Assembly: GCA_035541035.1 (NCBI GenBank) | Contig: DATLFO010000268.1 | Coordinates: forward strand, 1-7,871 | DNA: 7,871 nucleotides | DNA from: DASWHR01 sp035541035 | GTDB lineage: Bacteria; Actinomycetota; AC-67 | Reading direction: 5' to 3' | Shown here: positions 1 to 5,491 of the stretch, piece by piece | Layout of the letters: each line of letters starts with the position of its first letter | Numbering within the stretch: position 1 is the first letter of the stretch | Position numbers and translations under genes: made by a program | The notes under the pieces: model-generated | What the model saw: only the letters and a program-made list of their open reading frames with translations | Databases searched by the model: none | What the model was told of the DNA's origin: nothing

Positions 1-1524
1 ACACGCGAGCAGCTCGGCGTCGCGCTCGAGCGACAGCGAGAGACCGGCCAGTTCCTCGGCAAGATCCTGCTCGAGATGGGCCTGGTCGACGAAGGAACCC
101 TGGTCGAGGCGGTCGCCCGCCAGATCGGCGTGCCGTTCATCGATCTGACCCAGCGCCGTCCAACGGCCGACGTGCTGGCCATGGTTCCCGCCGAGATGGC
201 CCGCAAGCACGCGGTCGTGCCGGCGGCGCTCGAAGGCAACACCCTGATCCTGGCCATGGCCGAGCCGACGAACGTCGCGGCCGTGCGCGAAATCGCGGCG
301 ATGACCGGGCTCGAGGTCAAGCCGGCCCTCGCGGTGCGACGCCACATCCACGCCACCCTCGACGGAGCCGCCGGCGCGGTTGCGCCGTCCGCGCCGACGC
401 TGGAAGAGGAGTTCCTCCGCGAGACGTCTCCGGCGATTCCCGCAGCGGAGGAGGTCAAGGAGATCGCGATGCACGACCTTCTCGAGCGCACGCTCGTGGA
501 AGGCGCGTCGGACCTTCACTTGACCGCCGGGGTGCCGCCGACCATCCGCGTCAACGGCCGGCTGCTGGCGCTGCACGAGTATCCGATCCTTCACCCGGTG
601 GAGATCCGCCGGCTCGCCTACTCGGTGCTCACCCAGCGGCAACGCGAGAAGCTCGAGAACGACCTCGAGCTCGATCTGGCGTACACGCTGCCGGGACGGG
701 CGCGCTTCCGCGTCAACGTCTACTTCCAGCGCGATGCCATCGGCGCGGCGTTCCGGCTGATCCCCACCAGCATCCGGACGGTCAGGGATCTCGGCCTTCC
801 CACGCGGGTGGCGGAGTTTGCGCGGCTCGCGCGCGGGCTGGTGCTGGTGACCGGCCCCACCGGACACGGAAAGTCCACCACGCTCGCCGCGCTCATCGAC
901 CTGATCAACACCGAGCGCAACGAGCACATCATGACCATCGAGGATCCGATCGAGTACCTCCACCAGCACAAGGCGTCGCTGGTGAATCAGCGCGAGGTCG
1001 GCTCCGACACGAAGTCGTTCGCGGGCGCCCTGCGGCACGTGCTGCGTCAGGATCCCGACGTGATCTTGGTTGGCGAGATGCGCGACCTCGAGACGATCCA
1101 GACGGCTTTGACCGCCGCCGAGACCGGCCATCTGGTCTTCGCGACGCTGCACACCCAAGACGCGCCCCAGACCATCGACCGCATCATCGACGTGTTTCCG
1201 CCCCACCAGCAGCAGCAGGTCCGGGTCATGCTCGCGGCCTCGCTGCAGGGGATCGTGACCCAGCAGCTGCTGCCCACGCAGAACGGCAGCGGCCGCGCGG
1301 TCGCGTGCGAGGTGCTCGTCGCCACGCCGGCGATCCGGAACCTCATCCGCGAGGGCAAGAGCCACATGATCTACTCCGCGCTGCAGGCGGGCGCGAAGTT
1401 CGGCATGCAGTCGATGGATCAGTCGCTCGGCGAGCTGGTTCGGCTCGGCAAGATCTCGTATCAGCTCGGCCTCGAGCGCGCGCACAACGCCGAGGACTTC
1501 AACAAGCTCAGCGGACGGGGGTAG
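1..1524 (+). CDS. pilT: PilT-type retraction ATPase with N-terminal MshEN domain (5' end cut off)
   Basis: Hexameric cytoplasmic ATPase predicted to power pilus retraction. The frame is open from base 1, so the gene starts upstream; the ATG at 76 lies inside a conserved domain and is not the start. Codons 1-125 read as the end of an MshEN/T2SSE_N domain (FLGKILLEMGLVDEGTL, later VPAEMARKHAVVP), which in PilB/MshE proteins binds cyclic di-GMP; perhaps only 15-25 codons are missing. A linker of about 30 residues leads to a full PilT core from codon 157: GASDLHLTAGVPP, Walker A GPTGHGKS (853-876), Asp box IEDPIEYLH (937-963), Walker B DPDVILVGE (from 1051), His box TGHLVFATLHT (1123-1155) and the PilT-specific AIRNLIREGK (1330-1359). 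That last motif is required for retraction in studied PilT and argues against PilB. Walker A has His where Ser is usual. The stop lies 8 bases before pilC, so the two are probably cotranscribed. The PilT assignment is firm; cyclic di-GMP binding is inferred, and one motif has Phe where Arg is usual. Confidence 0.93.
   Translation, partial: TREQLGVALERQRETGQFLGKILLEMGLVDEGTLVEAVARQIGVPFIDLTQRRPTADVLAMVPAEMARKHAVVPAALEGNTLILAMAEPTNVAAVREIAAMTGLEVKPALAVRRHIHATLDGAAGAVAPSAPTLEEEFLRETSPAIPAAEEVKEIAMHDLLERTLVEGASDLHLTAGVPPTIRVNGRLLALHEYPILHPVEIRRLAYSVLTQRQREKLENDLELDLAYTLPGRARFRVNVYFQRDAIGAAFRLIPTSIRTVRDLGLPTRVAEFARLARGLVLVTGPTGHGKSTTLAALIDLINTERNEHIMTIEDPIEYLHQHKASLVNQREVGSDTKSFAGALRHVLRQDPDVILVGEMRDLETIQTALTAAETGHLVFATLHTQDAPQTIDRIIDVFPPHQQQQVRVMLAASLQGIVTQQLLPTQNGSGRAVACEVLVATPAIRNLIREGKSHMIYSALQAGAKFGMQSMDQSLGELVRLGKISYQLGLERAHNAEDFNKLSGRG
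457..471 (+). promoter_or_regulatory. Candidate internal ribosome-binding site and ATG for a short PilT
   Basis: AAGGAG at 457-462 stands 6 bases before an in-frame ATG at 469. Translation from here would give a 351-residue protein beginning MHDLLERTLVEGASDLHL, which matches where ordinary stand-alone PilT proteins (roughly 340-370 residues) begin. The sequence and spacing are seen directly. Use as a start is inference, because the same bases also encode ordinary linker residues (Val-Lys-Glu-Ile-Ala). Confidence 0.35.
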
Positions 1525-1532
1525 AGGGACGC

Positions 1533-2753
1533 ATGCCGGCCGCAACCTACGCATACAAGGTCCGCGACAAGCAGGGCCATCTCGTCACCGGGCAGCTCGA
1601 GGCCGACAACCAGGCTGCCGTCGCCGCGAAACTGCGGCAAATGGGCTACAGCCCGATCCTGATCGAGGAGCAAAAGACCACCGGCGTCAAGCGCGAGGTC
1701 AAGCTTCCCTGGAAGAACGGGGTCAAGGGCAAGGATCTCGCCGTGTTCTCACGGCAGTTCGCCACCATGATCAACAGCGGCCTGTCGCTGCTTCGGGCGC
1801 TGAACATCCTGGCGGATCAGACCGAGAACCAGACCCTTGCCAAGGTCGTCGGCGAGGTGCGCTCCGACGTGGAGCGAGGCGCGTCCCTGTCGGCCTCGAT
1901 GGCCAAGCATCCCAAGATCTTCTCGCGGCTGTACGTGTCGATGATCCGCGCCGGCGAGATCGGCGGTGTGCTCGACAGCGTGCTGCTGCGGCTCGCCGAG
2001 AACCTCGAGAAAGAGGTCGCCCTCAAGCAAAAGATCAAGAGCGCGATGACCTACCCGGTCGTGGTCTTCATCATGGTCATCATGATCGTGTCCGGCATGC
2101 TGCTGTTCGTCGTGCCGATGTTCGAGAACCTCTACAAGGATCTCGGCGGCAAGCTTCCCCTGCCGACCCAGCTTCTGATCAACGTGTCAAACATCATGAA
2201 GAAGATGTGGTTCCTGGTGATCGGAGCCGGGATCGGCGCTGGCATCGCGTTCAAACGATGGATCGTCACCGACAAAGGACGCGCGTCGTGGGACGCGGTC
2301 AAGCTGAAGGCGCCGATCTTCGGGGACCTGGTCCACAAGACCGCGCTGTCGCGCTTCTCGCGCACGCTGGGCGTCCTGATCCGCTCGGGCGTGCCCATTC
2401 TTCAGTCGCTCGACATCGTTAAGGAAACCTCGGGCAACGCGGTGGTCGGCAAGGCGACGCAGGACGTGCAGCGTTCGGTTAAGGACGGCGAGTCAATCGC
2501 CAAGCCGCTCGAGCGGCATGCGGTGTTCCCGGCGATGGTCGTGCAGATGATCGCCGTCGGCGAGGAGACCGGCGCGCTCGACACGATGCTCGAGAAGATC
2601 GCCGACTTCTACGATCAAGAGGTCGAGGCGACGGTCGACGCGCTCACGTCCCTGATCGAGCCGCTGCTGATCGCGGTGATGGGCATGGTCGTCGGCGGCA
2701 TGGTCGTGGCCCTGTACATGCCGATGTTCAACATCATCAACCTGATCCAGTAG
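1533..2753 (+). CDS. pilC: Type IV pilus inner-membrane platform protein PilC
   Basis: Polytopic membrane platform (GspF/PilC family) that couples the cytoplasmic ATPases to the growing pilus. The product is 406 residues, the normal family length. Two T2SSF domains are visible: one at about 70-195 (VFSRQFATMINSGLSLLRAL) and one at about 272-398 (FSRTLGVLIRSGVPILQSLD). Each carries the typical Gly-Glu signature (MIRAGEIGGVLD near 137-148, MIAVGEETGALD near 339-350). Predicted membrane segments lie at about 174-196, 226-244 and 377-398. The ATG at 1533 follows AGAGGG (1523-1528), which overlaps the stop of the ATPase gene, and sits 8 bases after that stop. The reading frame is open further upstream, but only this start gives the standard N-terminus (TYAYKVRDKQGHLVTGQLEA). 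The assignment is secure. Confidence 0.97.
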   Translation: MPAATYAYKVRDKQGHLVTGQLEADNQAAVAAKLRQMGYSPILIEEQKTTGVKREVKLPWKNGVKGKDLAVFSRQFATMINSGLSLLRALNILADQTENQTLAKVVGEVRSDVERGASLSASMAKHPKIFSRLYVSMIRAGEIGGVLDSVLLRLAENLEKEVALKQKIKSAMTYPVVVFIMVIMIVSGMLLFVVPMFENLYKDLGGKLPLPTQLLINVSNIMKKMWFLVIGAGIGAGIAFKRWIVTDKGRASWDAVKLKAPIFGDLVHKTALSRFSRTLGVLIRSGVPILQSLDIVKETSGNAVVGKATQDVQRSVKDGESIAKPLERHAVFPAMVVQMIAVGEETGALDTMLEKIADFYDQEVEATVDALTSLIEPLLIAVMGMVVGGMVVALYMPMFNIINLIQ

Positions 2754-2766
2754 CAAGAAGGCTCCT

Positions 2767-2795
2767 GCGGCGGCCCCCGGACCGGCGGCCGCCGC
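2767..2795 (+). terminator. GC-rich hairpin after pilC (terminator or attenuator candidate)
   Basis: GCGGCGGCC (2767-2775) pairs perfectly with GGCCGCCGC (2787-2795), giving a 9-bp all-GC stem around an 11-base loop, 13 bases after the pilC stop. No T tract follows, so intrinsic termination is uncertain. It could reduce read-through into pilA or stabilise the 3' end of the pilC message. Confidence 0.45.
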
Positions 2796-2869
2796 CCCAC
2801 GTTCGGAGCCCGGCCGGCGTGACGTATAGCCCGCCTCTAGCCACGCGTGACGGTTCTGATCCGGCAAGC

Positions 2870-2881
2870 CCGGCGAATCCC
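2870..2881 (+). repeat. 12-base element CCGGCGAATCCC upstream of pilA
   Basis: CCGGCGAATCCC here matches CCGGCAAATCCC at 4139-4150, upstream of the PilV-like gene, in 11 of 12 bases. It begins 33 bases before the TCAAG box of the candidate promoter; the other copy begins 23 bases before its TCAAG. It could be an activator site or coincidence between GC-rich intergenic regions. Confidence 0.25.
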
Positions 2882-2902
2882 GAAATTCCCCTCGTCATTA
2901 CC

Positions 2903-2930
2903 TCAAGTCTCTTGCTGCTGCGCCCGATAT
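2903..2930 (+). promoter_or_regulatory. Candidate sigma-28/WhiG-type promoter of pilA
   Basis: TCAAGTCT (2903-2910) and CCCGATAT (2923-2930) resemble the -35 and -10 boxes of the FliA/SigD/WhiG family (recalled consensus TAAA, about 15-16 bases, GCCGATAA or GCCGATAT). The -10 element ends 49 bases before the pilA ATG. The same TCAAG, 16 bases, CCGAT layout occurs before the PilV-like gene. The motif is seen directly; the sigma factor is inferred. Confidence 0.45.
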
Positions 2931-2950
2931 CAGGCGGGAGAAGCAGCACA

Positions 2951-2972
2951 GCCCCTCAGGGGCAGAAAGGAG
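2951..2972 (+). promoter_or_regulatory. pilA leader: short hairpin followed by a very strong ribosome-binding site
   Basis: GCCCC-TCA-GGGGC (2951-2963) can form a 5-bp hairpin just before AGAAAGGAG (2964-2972), a 9-base match to the anti-Shine-Dalgarno end of 16S rRNA, with 7 bases to the ATG at 2980. This is the best ribosome-binding site in the window and fits the high expression expected of a major pilin. The hairpin may protect the transcript 5' end. Confidence 0.6.
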
Positions 2973-2979
2973 AGCAGTA

Positions 2980-3477
2980 ATGCTCATCGCCATTCGCAAG
3001 CGCCTCCAGGACAAGGAGGAGGGCTTCACGCTCATCGAGCTCATGGTGGTCGTTCTGATCATTGCCATTCTGATCGCGATCGCGATCCCGACCTTCCTCG
3101 GAGCTCGGAAGCGTGCGCAGGACCGTGCGGCTCAGTCGAACATCCGCAACGCGTTCACGGCTGAGAAGACGATCTACACGGACGCGCAGGCATACGCGGC
3201 CCACGACGACGACCTCGACGGAAGCGGTTCGGCCGACCTGGCCGAGATCGAGCCGTCCCTGACGTTCGTCAACACCGACCCGCCGACGGCGACCGGCAAC
3301 ACGGTCTCGATCGTGCTCGTCGGCTCCACGGTCTACGTCATGGGCAAGTCCGCGTCCGGCGCATGCTTCTACCTGCGGGACAACGCCACGGGAGCAACCG
3401 AGTACGCGAAGGACACGGCCAACAGCCCGTGCCTTGCGTCAGGCGGCGCGCTCACGTGGTCGACCACTCCCTGGTAG
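2980..3477 (+). CDS. pilA: Major type IV pilin PilA
   Basis: Structural pilin, 165 residues, cleaved and assembled into the fibre. A type III (class IVa) prepilin leader of 15 residues ends DKEEG, and cleavage is predicted between Gly15 and Phe16. Mature residues begin FTLIELMVVVLIIAILIAIAIP, with Glu20 at the conserved +5 position, which pairs subunits during assembly. The hydrophobic helix extends through about residue 38 and continues amphipathically (KRAQDRAAQSNIRNAFTAEK). The globular part is small and carries two cysteines, Cys129 and Cys151, likely forming the C-terminal disulfide loop. The chain ends in TTPW. The gene has its own candidate promoter, the strongest ribosome-binding site here and a strong terminator, so it is probably a separate, highly expressed unit. 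The major-pilin role is inferred from these signals and from canonical leader features; the family assignment is firm. Confidence 0.94.
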   Translation: MLIAIRKRLQDKEEGFTLIELMVVVLIIAILIAIAIPTFLGARKRAQDRAAQSNIRNAFTAEKTIYTDAQAYAAHDDDLDGSGSADLAEIEPSLTFVNTDPPTATGNTVSIVLVGSTVYVMGKSASGACFYLRDNATGATEYAKDTANSPCLASGGALTWSTTPW

Positions 3478-3493
3478 ATCGCGCAGCAGTTGG

Positions 3494-3521
3494 GACGAGG
3501 GCGACATTGGTCGCCCTCGTC
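3494..3521 (+). terminator. Strong hairpin terminator after pilA
   Basis: GACGAGGGCGAC (3494-3505) and GTCGCCCTCGTC (3510-3521) form a perfect 12-bp stem with loop ATTG, 16 bases after the pilA stop, followed by a pyrimidine-rich tail (TCCTGTTCTCC). The stem can extend by a G-U and a G-C pair. This probably separates abundant pilA transcripts from the downstream pilin genes. Confidence 0.8.
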
Positions 3522-3591
3522 TCCTGTTCTCCCCCCGCGAACGGCGGTCCGCCGCGGGCCACCTCGTCCACTTCGGATTCTCGACCACCCT

Positions 3592-3599
3592 GCCGATAA
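3592..3599 (+). promoter_or_regulatory. Perfect GCCGATAA -10 element upstream of the second pilin
   Basis: GCCGATAA at 3592-3599 equals the FliA/WhiG -10 consensus as I recall it. It ends 52 bases before the proposed TTG start at 3652, close to the 49 and 48 bases seen for pilA and the PilV-like gene. The region where a -35 box would lie (around 3572-3580, TTCGGATTC) matches poorly, so the promoter may need an activator or may be weaker. Confidence 0.4.
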
Positions 3600-3651
3600 T
3601 CAGAAGAGGCAGCCAGCCACCGTGGCTTGTCAGTTCTCGGGAGACGACGTT

Positions 3652-4116
3652 TTGGACCTGATCGCAGTTCGAGGACCCGCGCCGAACGAGCGCGGTTTCA
3701 CGGTGATCGAGCTCTTGGTCGTCTCGCTGATCATCGGGATCCTGATCGCCATCGCGGTCCCGGCATTCGCAGGAGCCCAGCAGCGAGCTAACGACCGAAG
3801 CGCCCAGACCCTGCTGCGGCACGGACTAGCGGCGCAGAAGATCGTCTACACCGAGATCCTTCGTTACGCCGACGATTCCGCCGGGGCCCTGACCGGGATC
3901 GAGCCCGGGCTCGTCTACGAAAGCGGAATGACCCCGTCGACGCCGGGGCGTGTCGCCGTCGGCTTGTCGGGCAACGACATCGTCTATCTGTCCGGAAAGA
4001 GCAAGACCGGAACGTGTTTCTACCTCGTGGACGACGCGCTCTCGGGAACCGGGTATGCGCAGGATGACCTCTGCGGAGCGGCCGATACCCAAAGCTATGT
4101 CACGAACGGCTGGTGA
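3652..4116 (+). CDS. Second type IV pilin, paralogue of PilA (TTG start)
   Basis: Pilin of 154 residues with the same plan as the gene before it. The leader ends in PNERG; cleavage is predicted after Gly15; mature sequence begins FTVIELLVVSLIIGILIAIAVP with Glu20 at +5. Both proteins share the pattern GA-x2-RA-x-DR-x-AQ after the helix, the block GKS-x2-G-x-CFYL, a second cysteine (here Cys122 and Cys141) and a terminal Trp. The TTG at 3652 is chosen because GGGAG (3639-3643) stands 8 bases before it and because it gives the Gly15/Glu20 register of the neighbouring pilins. A GTG at 3622 (leader 25 residues) is the main alternative. The ATG at 3490 lies upstream of the pilA terminator stem and is unlikely. 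Leader residues DLIAVRGPAP are less basic than those of PilA. It is probably a minor or alternative pilin; the family call is firm, the start less so. Confidence 0.88.
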   Translation: MDLIAVRGPAPNERGFTVIELLVVSLIIGILIAIAVPAFAGAQQRANDRSAQTLLRHGLAAQKIVYTEILRYADDSAGALTGIEPGLVYESGMTPSTPGRVAVGLSGNDIVYLSGKSKTGTCFYLVDDALSGTGYAQDDLCGAADTQSYVTNGW

Positions 4117-4138
4117 CGTAGGTAACACGGCGTAAGTT

Positions 4139-4150
4139 CCGGCAAATCCC
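4139..4150 (+). repeat. 12-base element CCGGCAAATCCC upstream of the PilV-like gene
   Basis: This is the second copy of the element at 2870-2881, differing at one base. It starts 23 bases before TCAAG, against 33 in front of pilA, a shift close to one helical turn. It partly overlaps a weak 7-bp inverted repeat (4146-4162, ATCCCCA / TGGGGGT) that could also act as a terminator for the second pilin. Confidence 0.25.
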
Positions 4151-4161
4151 CAACCTGGGGG

Positions 4162-4189
4162 TCAAGCGGACGCGAGCGTATTCCGATGC
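4162..4189 (+). promoter_or_regulatory. Candidate sigma-28/WhiG-type promoter of the minor-pilin cluster
   Basis: TCAAG (4162-4166) and CCGAT (4183-4187) are separated by 16 bases, exactly as before pilA. The -10 region reads TCCGATGC, a weaker match than at pilA, and ends 48 bases before the ATG at 4238. It would drive the overlapping PilV-, PilW- and PilX-like genes. It is inferred from repeated layout, not proven. Confidence 0.4.
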
Positions 4190-4237
4190 TCCAAGGGGGA
4201 CGCATTTCTCGTTCCCGGGAAAGGGTCGAAGGTCGGA

Positions 4238-5491
4238 ATGTTCAGACGGTTCCGTCTCCGCGCGTCACGGGGCCAAGAGGGGATTGCGCTGGTCGAACTG
4301 ACCGGAGCGCTGACCATCCTCGCCATTGGCTTCTTGGCGCTCGCCGCCGGCCTCGGAGGTGGCTTCCGCCAGATCGCGCTGTCCCGGCAACGCCAGGTCG
4401 CGTCCGAGATCGGAAACGGCCGCGTGGAGCATCTCCGCAACGTTCCCTACGCCTACGTCGCGGTGTCGTCGGACGTGACACACAACACCGACCCGAGCCA
4501 TCCCGACCACTTCGTCGACGACGCCACCAACTCGTTCGACTACAGCGGCACCGGAACCTACGAGCCGCTCATCGAGGACCCGTCCATCGGCCAGGTGGAG
4601 CACTTCGAAAGCCCGGTCGTCGTGGGCGCGACGACCCTGACCGTCTACCAATACGTCACCTGGGTTGACGACCCCGCCATCGACGGCACCGAGGACTACC
4701 GGCGCGTGACGGTCGTGGTGCAGTTCAACCGCCCGGCGGCGGAAGGAGCCGCGCGCATGGTCCGCGTTTCGTCGTACTTCACGTCCGGGAACGTGACCCT
4801 CGGCGGCACCACGCCGGGCGTCGCGACGGGCAGCCCGACTCCGAGCGGCTCAGCTTCGCCGTCGCCGACCCCGTCCGGCTCGTGCTCGGGCGACACCACG
4901 GCACCGAGCGGCAGCTTCGAGATCTTCGGAGGGATCGCTTCCGAGACCGGCTTCACCGCGAGCCGCTCCGTGACGCTTCCCTTCAGCGGGGTCTCCGATC
5001 CGTGCACGCCGATCCGGTGGCGTTTCTCCAACGACGACGTGACCTACGGCGACGACATCGTCTACGACGCTAGCAATCCCTCCGTCGCGTGGGCCCTCGC
5101 GGGCGCGGACGGAACGAAGCAGGTCTGGGGCAGGCTTCGCGACGGCCTCGGCAACGAGCGAACGGTCGGACCGCGCTCGGTGGTGCTCGACACGACGAAG
5201 CCGACCGTGCCGGGCACGCTCAGCCGCACTGTGGCGTGCGCCGGTGCGAACCGGACGGTCAACCTGTCCTGGGGATCGTCGACCGACACCAATTTCCGCG
5301 GGTACCGCATCTACAAGCGCATCGACGGGGGAGCATGGTTCGAGCTCAGAACCGTCTCCTCGACCAGCAGCAGCGACACGGACAAGAAGAGTTACGACTC
5401 CCTGCAGTACTACGTGGTCGGGTACGACAAGGCCGGCAATCAATCGAACGGAACGAACATTGTTTCCCTTGCGAAAAACCAGTGCAGCTGA
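4238..5491 (+). CDS. Large PilV-like minor pilin with Ig-like and fibronectin type III regions
   Basis: Minor pilin of 417 residues, well over twice the length of the other pilins. The leader ends RGQEG; cleavage is predicted after Gly15, followed by IALVELTGALTILAIGFLALAAG with Glu20 at +5. A pilin-like globular part runs to about 188. A Ser/Thr/Pro-rich linker (about 189-218) holds PTPSGS twice (200-205, 210-215). Residues about 219-320 resemble an Ig-like surface repeat (starting DTTAPSGS, containing RFSNDD and GTKQVWGRLRDGLGN, closing VLDTTKP). Residues about 321-412 resemble a fibronectin type III domain (VNLSWGSSTD, GYRIYKRIDGG, YYVVGYDKAGN). Four cysteines (216, 256, 334, 416) sit in or near the added regions. 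GAAGG (4228-4232) precedes the ATG by 5 bases. The extra regions suggest an adhesin displayed at the pilus tip; that role is inference. The ligand is unknown. Confidence 0.88.
   Translation: MFRRFRLRASRGQEGIALVELTGALTILAIGFLALAAGLGGGFRQIALSRQRQVASEIGNGRVEHLRNVPYAYVAVSSDVTHNTDPSHPDHFVDDATNSFDYSGTGTYEPLIEDPSIGQVEHFESPVVVGATTLTVYQYVTWVDDPAIDGTEDYRRVTVVVQFNRPAAEGAARMVRVSSYFTSGNVTLGGTTPGVATGSPTPSGSASPSPTPSGSCSGDTTAPSGSFEIFGGIASETGFTASRSVTLPFSGVSDPCTPIRWRFSNDDVTYGDDIVYDASNPSVAWALAGADGTKQVWGRLRDGLGNERTVGPRSVVLDTTKPTVPGTLSRTVACAGANRTVNLSWGSSTDTNFRGYRIYKRIDGGAWFELRTVSSTSSSDTDKKSYDSLQYYVVGYDKAGNQSNGTNIVSLAKNQCS

Noticed and set aside
76..78. ATG at 76 as the start of the ATPase gene
   Set aside because: The same frame is open to base 1 and the preceding codons (EQLGVALERQRETGQFLGKILLE) continue the MshEN domain without a break, so the gene is truncated by the window edge.
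2802..2830. Sigma-70-like promoter TTCGGA, 17 bases, TATAGC upstream of pilA
   Set aside because: The spacing is right, but only 3 of 6 and 4 of 6 positions match, and it is about 150 bases from the start. The sigma-28-like site is closer and is repeated elsewhere.
3490..3492. ATG at 3490 as the start of the second pilin
   Set aside because: It would add 54 residues of low-complexity sequence before the leader, and it lies just upstream of the pilA terminator stem. The leader length would be out of line with all neighbouring pilins.
3542..3554. Palindrome CGGCGG-T-CCGCCG between the two pilin genes
   Set aside because: It is a perfect dyad, but such short GC palindromes are common in GC-rich DNA and no second copy was found near the other pilin promoters.
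4081..4088. GCCGATAC inside the second pilin as a promoter -10 element
   Set aside because: It lies in conserved coding sequence with no TCAAG box at the right distance, and shows that a lone CCGATA is not sufficient evidence for a promoter.
4212..4221. Palindrome TTCCCGGGAA in the leader of the PilV-like gene
   Set aside because: A single 10-base palindrome without a second copy; too short to call an operator.
4125..4237. Cyclic di-GMP (GEMM-I) riboswitch before the PilV-like gene
   Set aside because: GGCAAA followed by a small hairpin and GGACGC is superficially suggestive, but the conserved ACGCAAAGCC segment and the tetraloop receptor helix are not recognisable. A covariance-model search would settle it.
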